Assembly (NCBI GenBank): GCA_002293365.1 | Contig: DBDD01000128.1 | Coordinates: forward strand, 1 to 6,100 | Reading direction: 5' to 3' | DNA: 6,100 nucleotides | From: Christensenella sp. UBA941 | Lineage (GTDB): Bacteria; Bacillota; Clostridia; Christensenellales; UBA941 | Shown: positions 1 through 5,425 of the stretch, piece after piece | Numbering within the stretch: position 1 is the stretch's first letter | Layout: every line of letters begins with the position of its first letter | Made by a program: the position numbers and the translations under genes | Notes under the pieces: generated by a model | The model's input: only the letters and a program-made list of their open reading frames with translations | What the model was told of the DNA's origin: nothing | Database searches by the model: none

Positions 1-102
1 GGTTTTTAGAGGGACTCAATTCTCGATCAAGCCAGGATGTAGTTTATGTTAGATCTGTGTAAAAATGATGCGGCGATGCCATTTGTACAGAAGCGTTTGC
101 TC

Positions 103-131
103 TTGACATAAACATAACATCGTTCTATAAT
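103..131 (+). promoter_or_regulatory. Sigma-A promoter of the TetR-flavoprotein operon
   Basis: The -35 box TTGACA (103-108) and the -10 box TATAAT (126-131) both match the consensus exactly and are separated by 17 bases. Transcription should begin near 138, leaving a leader of about 25 bases before the TetR start. A promoter this strong in front of a repressor gene fits a negatively autoregulated operon, in which high basal strength is held down by the repressor. Confidence 0.9.
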
Positions 132-147
132 AGAACATAGTTATGTT
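111..147. promoter_or_regulatory. Nested palindromic operator over the -10 box
   Basis: The outer arms AACATAAC (111-118) and GTTATGTT (140-147) are perfect inverted repeats. Inside them, GTTCTAT (122-128) and ATAGAAC (130-136) are again perfect inverted repeats around base 129. Both dyads share the same centre, and the 3-base linkers (119-121, 137-139) are not symmetric. The site covers the spacer, the -10 box and the start of transcription, so a bound protein would block RNA polymerase. The adjacent TetR protein is the obvious candidate; binding itself is inferred. Confidence 0.8.
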
Positions 148-163
148 AATGGAGATGTGAACG

Positions 164-760
164 ATGGATAGAGAAGCGCAACGGGAAAGATCCGATGCTT
201 TAAAGCAGGATATTATCGATACCGCGTTAGAGATAGGGCTAAATGAGGGCTTTGAGGCTGTTTCCATACGCAAAATTGTCGGTACGCTACGATATTCCAC
301 CAGCGTGGTTTACTATCACTTCAAGAACAAGCAAGAGATTATCGACGCTGTAGTAGAGCGGGAAACGCAGAGGGTAAACGGCATAGTACGCGCCGCAATA
401 GACGAGAGCGCGAGCGCCGTGGAAAATATCAAAAATACGTTTCACGCGGTTACCATGCTTGCATTGCGCGAACCCGAAACATACAGGCTGGTTGTCCCGC
501 GCAAATTCGGTGAAAGAAGCGCCGCCCGCCAGCCTTGGTTAGATAATCTAACGGGCGTATTATTAAAAGCTATGGCAAGCGGCGAAATACGCAAAATGGA
601 CGCGGGCCGCGCAGCGTTTGCGATATGGAGCTCATTCCTGGGATTTCATATACTGCTGTCGCTGCAACCGGAGCTCAATATGAAACAGGCGGAAGCGATG
701 TTTGAGGTACAGTTCGACATTTTGATGAATGGCGTTTTATCGCGGGAGGGCGAAAGATGA
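164..760 (+). CDS. TetR/AcrR family transcriptional repressor
   Basis: This is a 198-residue protein, the usual length for TetR repressors. The N-terminal DNA-binding domain spans about residues 10-60, with the helix-turn-helix near 33-54. It ends in the family signature YYHFKNKQEII, where other members have the YxHFxxKexL pattern. The recognition helix region (GTLRYSTSVVYYHF) is close to the norm, but Arg43-Tyr44 replaces the common Ala-Gly type turn. The C-terminal part (about 140-190, FAIWSSFLGFHILLS) resembles the WHG-type ligand-binding/dimerisation domain. GGAG at 151-154 sits nine bases before the ATG. The stop overlaps the next start (ATGA), so it is co-translated with two flavoproteins. 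It probably represses its own promoter through the palindrome at 111-147. The ligand is unknown. Confidence 0.93.
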   Translation: MDREAQRERSDALKQDIIDTALEIGLNEGFEAVSIRKIVGTLRYSTSVVYYHFKNKQEIIDAVVERETQRVNGIVRAAIDESASAVENIKNTFHAVTMLALREPETYRLVVPRKFGERSAARQPWLDNLTGVLLKAMASGEIRKMDAGRAAFAIWSSFLGFHILLSLQPELNMKQAEAMFEVQFDILMNGVLSREGER

Positions 761-1278
761 TCACCATAGTTTCAGACAATCAGGTTGCGCATTACGGAGA
801 GGCGGTGCGCGAAAAGCTAACCGAGCGCGGCGTTGAGGCGGTGCATCTTGTAATAACCGAGGATGGAATCAAGCCGTGCTACGGCTGCGATGGTTGTCAA
901 ACCAAGAGCTTCCTGCGATGCGTATTCCGTGACGACGCGGATAGGATTCTGCCTTATATCGCCCAATCGGATACCTTTGTGATTGTAACGCCGCTTACCT
1001 ACGGCGGATATTCATATCAGGCGAAGCTCATCGTCGATAAGCTTGCGCTGCTGGGCGATGTACATTATTACGTTAAAGATAGGGAGCTTGTAAAGGGTAC
1101 GGGCTCTTGCAAGTATTTCGTAATTGGCGTATCCGAGGATTGCGGCGAGGCGGAAGCCAAGGCGTTTGAATATCTTGTTCACGAAACGCATGTGATAACC
1201 GGCTGGCAAGGCAAGGCGTTCATTTCACCAAAGATATACGACGCAGATATGATCGCAAAGGAGATAACGTGTTCATGA
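757..1278 (+). CDS. NADPH-dependent FMN reductase / iron-sulfur flavoprotein-like protein
   Basis: This 173-residue protein has a flavodoxin-like fold of the FMN reductase (PF03358) type. The clearest part is PCYGCDGCQTKSFLRCVFRDD (residues 40-60), where Cys41, Cys44, Cys47 and Cys55 make CX2CX2CX7C. That spacing matches the compact 4Fe-4S motif of archaeal and clostridial iron-sulfur flavoproteins, although many plain FMN reductases keep part of it. It is followed by the family strand-loop IVTPLTYGGYSYQAKLIVDK (about 76-95), which normally contacts the flavin ring. The N-terminal phosphate-binding loop is unusual: MITIVSDNQVAHYGE stands where relatives read GSPRxxxNT. The gene starts inside the TetR stop (ATGA), with GGGAGGG at 744-750 six bases upstream. 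Expected role: cytosolic electron transfer or reduction of quinones or nitro compounds. The substrate cannot be told. Confidence 0.85.
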   Translation: MITIVSDNQVAHYGEAVREKLTERGVEAVHLVITEDGIKPCYGCDGCQTKSFLRCVFRDDADRILPYIAQSDTFVIVTPLTYGGYSYQAKLIVDKLALLGDVHYYVKDRELVKGTGSCKYFVIGVSEDCGEAEAKAFEYLVHETHVITGWQGKAFISPKIYDADMIAKEITCS

Positions 1279-1925
1279 GAAACTATCTGATAATAAACGC
1301 CAGCCCCCGCCCCAAAAGTACCAGTCTGCTGCTTGCCAACATGTGCAAGGCGTATCTTGATGAGCATGAACGGCAGGCCACGGTGGTTTCGATGTATCAA
1401 GGCGGCGGGCCGGACGGATTAATTGACGCCATAATGGGCGCGGATGTCGTGGTAATTAGCGGCCCGTGCTACGTGAACACATATCCCGCTGCGGTGATTA
1501 AGTTGCTTACGGAGTGGGAAAAGCGCGCATGCAATGGCCAGATTATATACGGTATGATACAGGGCGGCATGCCATACTCGCACACCCACAAAAGCGGCCT
1601 AAACATGCTGGAGCTATTCGCCGCGAAGAACGGCCTTAGCTATAAAGGCGGTTTTATATGCGGGCTAGGCCCGCTTATAAACGGCGGCACAATCGACAAG
1701 CTGCCCAACAGCAAAGCGCTGAGGCGGCAACTGACTGTGTTTTTCGCCAACATATGCAACGAAGCGGAATCCGGCGCTTCAGTGTATGAGCGGGCAAGAA
1801 TGCGGGTTCCGGCATTGTTGGCGAGAATACTCGCGAACTTCATGAACCGCTCGATAGATAAAAAATACGCCGCGCGAGGCTATGACGCATGTGCGGAGAG
1901 CCCGTATAAGACCGATAATATATAA
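1275..1925 (+). CDS. Flavodoxin-fold NAD(P)H-dependent oxidoreductase
   Basis: This is 216 residues from the ATG at 1275. The N-terminus MRNYLIINASPRPKSTS is the classic first strand plus FMN phosphate loop (NASPRxxS, residues 8-17). It is followed by VVISGPCYVNTYPAAVIKLL (59-78), the flavin-ring loop of NADPH-dependent FMN reductases. IYGMIQGGMPYSH (91-103) forms the next strand-loop. The C-terminal part (about 165-216) is less typical and ends with the RGYDACAESPY pattern. The start is ambiguous. The ATG at 1275 gives an ATGA overlap like the previous junction and the family-typical N-terminus, but lies 11 bases from AAAGGAG (1257-1263). A GTG at 1269 is five bases from it and would add two residues. 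It is the last gene of the TetR operon and runs convergently into the SWIM gene six bases away. No hairpin terminator is visible between them. Confidence 0.87.
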   Translation: MRNYLIINASPRPKSTSLLLANMCKAYLDEHERQATVVSMYQGGGPDGLIDAIMGADVVVISGPCYVNTYPAAVIKLLTEWEKRACNGQIIYGMIQGGMPYSHTHKSGLNMLELFAAKNGLSYKGGFICGLGPLINGGTIDKLPNSKALRRQLTVFFANICNEAESGASVYERARMRVPALLARILANFMNRSIDKKYAARGYDACAESPYKTDNI

Positions 1926-1931
1926 ACAGCG

Positions 1932-3626
1932 CTACTTCAGCTTGCTCAACTCGTCCAGAAAAGCAGGCCGGCGCGGATTCTCGTCCCTGAATTTCTGCGC
2001 GAGCTCGTTCATAGCTTTTTTGCCGCAAACGCCGCCGTATTCCTTTAGCGACTGGCAAACTCGCCTATACGCATTGCGGTCGCTTGCTCCTTTGGCATAC
2101 CAAAGTACAACCTCCCGATATATTTGTTCAACCTCATCCCGATATTTTTCCGGGAACAAAGCGCCGAATTCAGTAATTCTTGAGTTTCTTTTACGGCAAA
2201 GAGCCATGAGCCTGTCGTAATCCTTTTCTAAAACCAAAATCCGCGTATAAGCATCAGAAGGAAAACTTTGGGATTCAAAAAACGTTATCAAATTCTGAAG
2301 CGTCGTTGACCATTGCCCGGGCGGCGTGGTATCCTTCAGCACGCCGTAATAATCCATGCCGTCCCAATCATGCTTTACGAAATGCTCGGCAAGCTCATGC
2401 ATCTTTTCGGTGTTGCCCATCGCCTTGTACGCTTCATATGAAGCGACGCTCCATTCGCGAACGTAGCCGTCGTAGTGTTTTTTCTTGTCATTCTTAACCC
2501 CCTCTTGGGCGTAGCGCAGCGCGGTTTTATAGTCCTTTTTCTTTATAGCTTCGTCAATCGCTTTTCTGCGAAAGGCGCGGTAGTGCAGGTTTTCCAAGAG
2601 GAATTTACGGCTTTTTTCTTTTCCCTCTCCTTGCTTCAACAGCTCATACTGAAGCTCCGCAACCGATTCCTCATAATAGTTCTCGCGCTCGCTGACGCCT
2701 TTACGCTCCTCCTCCAAATGACCCCAAAGCTTTTGATACAGAGAGGAATCGCCAGCCATCGGCAGCAGGCATTCCCAAAAAGATAGGCGGTAGTCGGTCC
2801 AACCCTCATAGATATCGCGCTTCGCTTCTGAGGCAACCATGTCGAACAGCTCATCCCGGCCCTGTTTCGGCAGGCCGTTTTGACCCTCCCGCACAGCGTC
2901 CCGGATCGTTTCAATGCATTGCGATATAACCGAACCGACGCTGCCGTCTGAGTCGTCGCAGTAATCGAGCATGATGAATGCTTCGGATAATATCATTGAG
3001 CAAAGCTTGACGGCGCGGATGCTATCCGACCTAGCAGCCTCCTCCGCCCTACTTAGAACTTCCCACGCGCCTGCCAGCGCCGCGTCAGTATCTCTCCATT
3101 CGATATACCCGCGTTTCTTATAACGGTTGAAACGCTCCTGAATCAGTTTACGGCCAAGCTCGAGCTCGTCATCCAGTTTTGCGAATCGCAGCAGCAACGC
3201 TTGACGGAGCGCGCGGTCGCTTTCGGACAGCGTATATATAATGTCCACTAACGTTTCTTTTGCCTGCGCTTCCAATAGCTCTTTTAGGTTCGCTTTCTCC
3301 TCCTTCACACCGCGGGGCTTTTTTTCAGCGGGCTTCTCCATATCTTTGCGGATGGCGAAATATACCGCAACCTCATGCTTACAAACCTCGCCGAAATCGT
3401 ATGGGCAGTCGCAGAAGGATTCTATGATATCGCCGTCTTCCGCAAGCGAAACCGTTACCGTGTAATCATCCGTCCCCTCAACGACGGCCTCGTAGCAGCG
3501 CTCATCGGTTTCTTCCAAGCTCGCAACGTAACCGCTGGAATAATAGTTTATCCCGCGCGAGAGAATCGTGGCGTCGACATCGTTTTCAAAGCTATTTAAG
3601 TTCAATTGTGCTTGGCATAACGCCAT
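1932..3626 (-). CDS. SWIM zinc finger protein with TPR-like helical body
   Basis: This is a 564-residue protein. Residues 24-90 form the SWIM module: the lead-in RGINYYSSGYV, two short strands (CYEAVVEG, YTVTVSL), then FCDCPYDFGEVCKHEVAVYF, with Cys72, Cys74, Cys82 and His84 as the CxC...CxH zinc ligands. SWIM fingers bind DNA or protein partners. A lysine/glutamate-rich linker (about 95-115) leads to a long alpha-helical region. Its pieces such as AIDEAIKKKDYKTALRYAQE (357-376) and SYEAYKAMGNTEKMHELAEH (396-415) look like TPR-type repeats. Similar SWIM proteins are widespread in Bacillota; their role is not settled. The start is uncertain. The ATG is the first possible one (in-frame TAA and TAG lie directly upstream), but its GGAG abuts the ATG with no spacing. 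A TTG at codon 8 is the only nearby alternative and has no clear ribosome binding site. Confidence 0.88.
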   Translation of the reverse strand: MALCQAQLNLNSFENDVDATILSRGINYYSSGYVASLEETDERCYEAVVEGTDDYTVTVSLAEDGDIIESFCDCPYDFGEVCKHEVAVYFAIRKDMEKPAEKKPRGVKEEKANLKELLEAQAKETLVDIIYTLSESDRALRQALLLRFAKLDDELELGRKLIQERFNRYKKRGYIEWRDTDAALAGAWEVLSRAEEAARSDSIRAVKLCSMILSEAFIMLDYCDDSDGSVGSVISQCIETIRDAVREGQNGLPKQGRDELFDMVASEAKRDIYEGWTDYRLSFWECLLPMAGDSSLYQKLWGHLEEERKGVSERENYYEESVAELQYELLKQGEGKEKSRKFLLENLHYRAFRRKAIDEAIKKKDYKTALRYAQEGVKNDKKKHYDGYVREWSVASYEAYKAMGNTEKMHELAEHFVKHDWDGMDYYGVLKDTTPPGQWSTTLQNLITFFESQSFPSDAYTRILVLEKDYDRLMALCRKRNSRITEFGALFPEKYRDEVEQIYREVVLWYAKGASDRNAYRRVCQSLKEYGGVCGKKAMNELAQKFRDENPRRPAFLDELSKLK

Positions 3627-3700
3627 CTCCTATTATTCATCTTTTGCGATTGTGCTTCAACTCCGATATAGCAGACATTAAACCATATGTAATACAGATA

Positions 3701-3730
3701 GTGGACAATCCTTTGTATAGGACTGTCCAC
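3701..3730 (-). repeat. 30-base palindrome / RNA hairpin upstream of the SWIM gene
   Basis: GTGGACA (3701-3707) and TGTCCAC (3724-3730) are perfect inverted repeats, extended inward by TCCT/AGGA (3709-3712, 3719-3722). The one mismatched position (3708/3723) becomes a G-U pair only in minus-strand RNA. A minus transcript would therefore form an unbroken 12-pair stem with a six-base loop. There is no T-run after it on either strand, so it is not a standard terminator. It lies about 75 bases before the SWIM start codon and 138 bases after the HEPN-gene stop. It could be a leader structure, a processing site, a protein-binding site or the relic of a transposon end. Confidence 0.6.
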
Positions 3731-3817
3731 CTTACACTGTGTTAGGACATCACTAATGATACAAGCTCGCTGACTGCACCGCTGGGATACTCTATATCCG
3801 TACAGCCTCACGATCGC

Positions 3818-3837
3818 ATACTCGTTTATACTCGTTT
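3818..3837. repeat. 10-bp perfect tandem repeat, two copies
   Basis: ATACTCGTTT occurs twice in immediate succession (3818-3827 and 3828-3837), about 30 bases past the stop of the HEPN-type gene. It is short and may be chance or slippage. No further copies were noticed nearby. No function is assigned. Confidence 0.55.
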
Positions 3838-3867
3838 TGGAGAACGGGTGCAAACCGGTTGTAAAAG

Positions 3868-5208
3868 CTATTCAGTAGGGTTTTCCGCCTCGTTATTCCC
3901 ATCGTTGTTATTAGACCTGTTGGCATCATCCTCACCCCCATCGTTAGCCTCCAAAAGAGGGGGAATATCTTCTGTTGCCGACCGTATGGCATCCTGTAAT
4001 GCGCTATATGGTCTTAGAATATCAGCCATTTGCTGGTACGGTAGCATTGCTTCACTGAGCTGTCGAATTTGCGCGCGAATACTCTCCATAGCAGGCGTAT
4101 TATGAAACACAGCAACATCCCTCACGGCATCAGTTATTGCTGATTTTTCTATTATTGATCGGAGTGAATCTATAGAACTTGCCAATGCAGAATTATTTGC
4201 AATCGCACTAATACCTTTTGCCGCTTCGGAAACAGCGGGACTGCTTATATTTAAGGCTAGCCTTTTTAGCTCTTCAATAGCGCCGAGTTGAACCATAGGG
4301 AATTGCGACTCTTTGATTGCTTCGGATAAAGCCGTACTAACACCAAGTGGCTGTAACTCATCAAATGCTTTTGATATTTGGGAGGACACCTCCAAAACAG
4401 CAGGCGTTAACGAGGCAGCTTTGAGTGCGTTTGAAAACGCCGACAAGTCCATTGCCACCATCGCATTTGTTATTGCCTTGTTTACGTCGGGCTTAGGCGC
4501 TGATGGTTTCCCGATTAACTTGACGATGGCACTGTCTAGTTCCTTATTTATCTTGTTAAACAAGTAGCGAGCTTTTCCAAAAAGGTCTTTCCCAATATGA
4601 TGAGCGTGCACTACATCGTTACGATATGTTTGCACATCCCTAAATCGGCTCCTGAGCGTCGGTACATCCTCTTTGCCGAGCATCGTGTCCCAGAGAACGT
4701 GCTCGTCAAGTGAATCCAAATAATCTTGGACCTCGCCCTTAGAATATTTGCTCTTGCCGTTAAATACGCTCTTCGCTTCGGCATTGATGCGCATCTTCAT
4801 GCTTGAGATGAAATTCGGATCAATAAAAAGCAACTCGAAAATCTCGCCAAAGTCCTTTTTTTCGAGTTGCTTTATATTTTCTTTTGCTTTTTCATTGTCT
4901 GATATAGAAGCCGCTAAATATAACAATTTACGTAGCTTGCACTCCAGTTCGTTTACCAGCGGAAACAGTATCCTGTTGTAATATTCCGAGCTTTCACACG
5001 ACAGAACCAACGGCGAATACCGCATCAAGGTCGTATGTACTTCGGATAGCTTTTTGGCACTATCTTCGTTTTTGCTTTCAAGCGAATACCTTGCGATCCA
5101 GAGAGGTGATTTTTTAATACTGGAAATCTCTACAGTAATGCCGTTGGGTTTATATTTTTCGACTACGGCTCGATGCTCGTCAGATAAAAACAAATATTCG
5201 TTTCTCAT
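3868..5208 (-). CDS. HEPN-domain protein, putative abortive-infection-type RNase
   Basis: This is a 446-residue protein with no assured family name. Residues about 75-230 read as an all-helical HEPN-like domain. NELECKLRKLLY (86-97) matches the first-helix E-x-x-LR pattern. TYRNDVVHAHH (195-205) holds Arg196-Asn197 and His201, the Rx4H active-site motif of HEPN ribonucleases. The N-terminal 70 residues form a separate small domain. From about 245 to 415 the protein is helical with loosely repeated S/A-rich segments (SSPAVSEAAKGISAIANNSA, SALASSIDSLRSIIEKS). The tail from 420 is acidic and Asn-rich, probably disordered. There is no signal peptide or membrane segment, so it should be cytosolic. 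GGAGAG (5215-5220) sits six bases before the ATG. The gene looks more AT-rich than the SWIM and flavoprotein genes, which may mean separate acquisition. HEPN RNases serve in phage defence and toxin systems; that role here is inferred. Confidence 0.72.
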   Translation of the reverse strand: MRNEYLFLSDEHRAVVEKYKPNGITVEISSIKKSPLWIARYSLESKNEDSAKKLSEVHTTLMRYSPLVLSCESSEYYNRILFPLVNELECKLRKLLYLAASISDNEKAKENIKQLEKKDFGEIFELLFIDPNFISSMKMRINAEAKSVFNGKSKYSKGEVQDYLDSLDEHVLWDTMLGKEDVPTLRSRFRDVQTYRNDVVHAHHIGKDLFGKARYLFNKINKELDSAIVKLIGKPSAPKPDVNKAITNAMVAMDLSAFSNALKAASLTPAVLEVSSQISKAFDELQPLGVSTALSEAIKESQFPMVQLGAIEELKRLALNISSPAVSEAAKGISAIANNSALASSIDSLRSIIEKSAITDAVRDVAVFHNTPAMESIRAQIRQLSEAMLPYQQMADILRPYSALQDAIRSATEDIPPLLEANDGGEDDANRSNNNDGNNEAENPTE

Positions 5209-5303
5209 GCCAATCTCTCCAACTCACCTTTCGGCCTCTCTGATTGCCCATTAAACTCAACTTGTGGGTGAACTATTTGCTTTTCATCGTCTCCTTGCAA
5301 CAT
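5205..5303 (-). CDS. Small 32-residue ORF overlapping the HEPN-type gene
   Basis: An ATG at 5303 opens a frame of 32 codons ending at TGA 5205-5207, which overlaps the HEPN gene's ATG in the form ATGA. The peptide begins MLQGDDEKQIVHPQ and ends GELERLA. It is charged and hydrophilic, with no membrane helix, and I do not recognise it. Its ATG lies about eight bases downstream of the TATAAT at 5311-5316, so the mRNA would be nearly leaderless. A good AAGGAG exists only inside the frame (5291-5296). The ATGA junction suggests translational coupling with the following gene, as in toxin-antitoxin or leader-peptide arrangements. It could equally be a chance open frame in a 5' leader. Confidence 0.35.
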   Translation of the reverse strand: MLQGDDEKQIVHPQVEFNGQSERPKGELERLA

Positions 5304-5333
5304 ATATACTATTATAGTAGAGCATGTATATAT
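5302..5333. promoter_or_regulatory. Possible operator dyad over the HEPN-gene promoter
   Basis: ATATATAC (5302-5309) and GTATATAT (5326-5333) are perfect 8-base inverted repeats that bracket the -10 box (5311-5316) and most of the spacer. The layout resembles the operator over the TetR promoter. The arms are low-complexity AT sequence, so chance symmetry is quite possible, and no regulator gene for it is visible in the window. Confidence 0.3.
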
Positions 5334-5339
5334 TTCCAA
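5311..5339 (-). promoter_or_regulatory. Sigma-A promoter for the small ORF and HEPN-type gene
   Basis: Read on the minus strand, TTGGAA (5339 to 5334) is followed after exactly 17 bases by a consensus TATAAT (5316 to 5311). An A-rich stretch lies just upstream of the -35. Transcription is expected to begin near 5303-5305, giving a leader of about 95 bases before the HEPN-gene ATG. Confidence 0.75.
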
Positions 5340-5348
5340 GAACTATTT

Positions 5349-5420
5349 TAGCGTAATATAGGGAAAGCCTGCGAATCGCTCCGCAGGCTTAGGCAAAGTA
5401 CAAGTTCCCCATATACGCTA
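5349..5420 (-). repeat. 72-bp structured inverted repeat after the recombinase gene
   Basis: TAGCGTATATGGGGAA (minus strand, 5420 to 5405) pairs with TTCCCTATATTACGCTA (5365 to 5349). That gives 6 pairs, a one-base bulge at 5355, then 10 pairs including one G-U that exists only in minus-strand RNA. The arms enclose a second hairpin (5365-5390) that abuts the 3' arm. It begins five bases past the recombinase stop codon. It may be a composite terminator or stabilising 3' structure. Alternatively, it may be part of a recombination (att) site, since large serine recombinases bind imperfect dyads close to their own gene. Confidence 0.55.
5365..5390 (-). terminator. Hairpin, probable terminator of the recombinase gene
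   Basis: On the minus strand AAGCCTGCG (5390 to 5382) and CGCAGGCTT (5373 to 5365) form a nine-pair GC-rich stem with an eight-base loop, 36 bases after the recombinase stop. The following T-run is short (TTT then CCC), so intrinsic termination may be weak. It separates the recombinase from the promoter of the next minus-strand gene. Confidence 0.5.
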
Positions 5421-5425
5421 TTGTT

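Noticed and set aside
3..62. Open frame on the plus strand ending at TAA 60-62, possibly the tail of an upstream gene (ends QDVVYVRSV).
   Set aside because: Only 19 codons are visible, another frame is also open over most of the stretch, and the sequence matches nothing I can name.
1900..1960. A shared bidirectional terminator between the two converging genes.
   Set aside because: Only six bases separate the stops, and no GC-rich stem with T-runs is visible there.
1882..2220. 112-codon plus-strand ORF at the convergent junction.
   Set aside because: It lies almost wholly antisense to the well-supported SWIM gene and has no recognisable domain.
3660..3700. Promoter of the SWIM gene (TTACAT-16-TATATC on the minus strand).
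   Set aside because: Both boxes deviate from consensus and several equally weak alternatives exist in this AT-rich stretch, so it was not listed.
3602..3853. 83-codon minus-strand ORF between the HEPN and SWIM genes.
   Set aside because: It starts at a TTG with no ribosome binding site, runs through the palindromic intergenic region, overlaps the SWIM start and has an implausible composition. It is most likely a chance open frame.
3841..3867. Terminator of the HEPN-type gene built on AACGGGTGCAAACCGGTT.
   Set aside because: The arms pair poorly (a one-base insertion breaks the stem) and no T-run follows on the minus strand.
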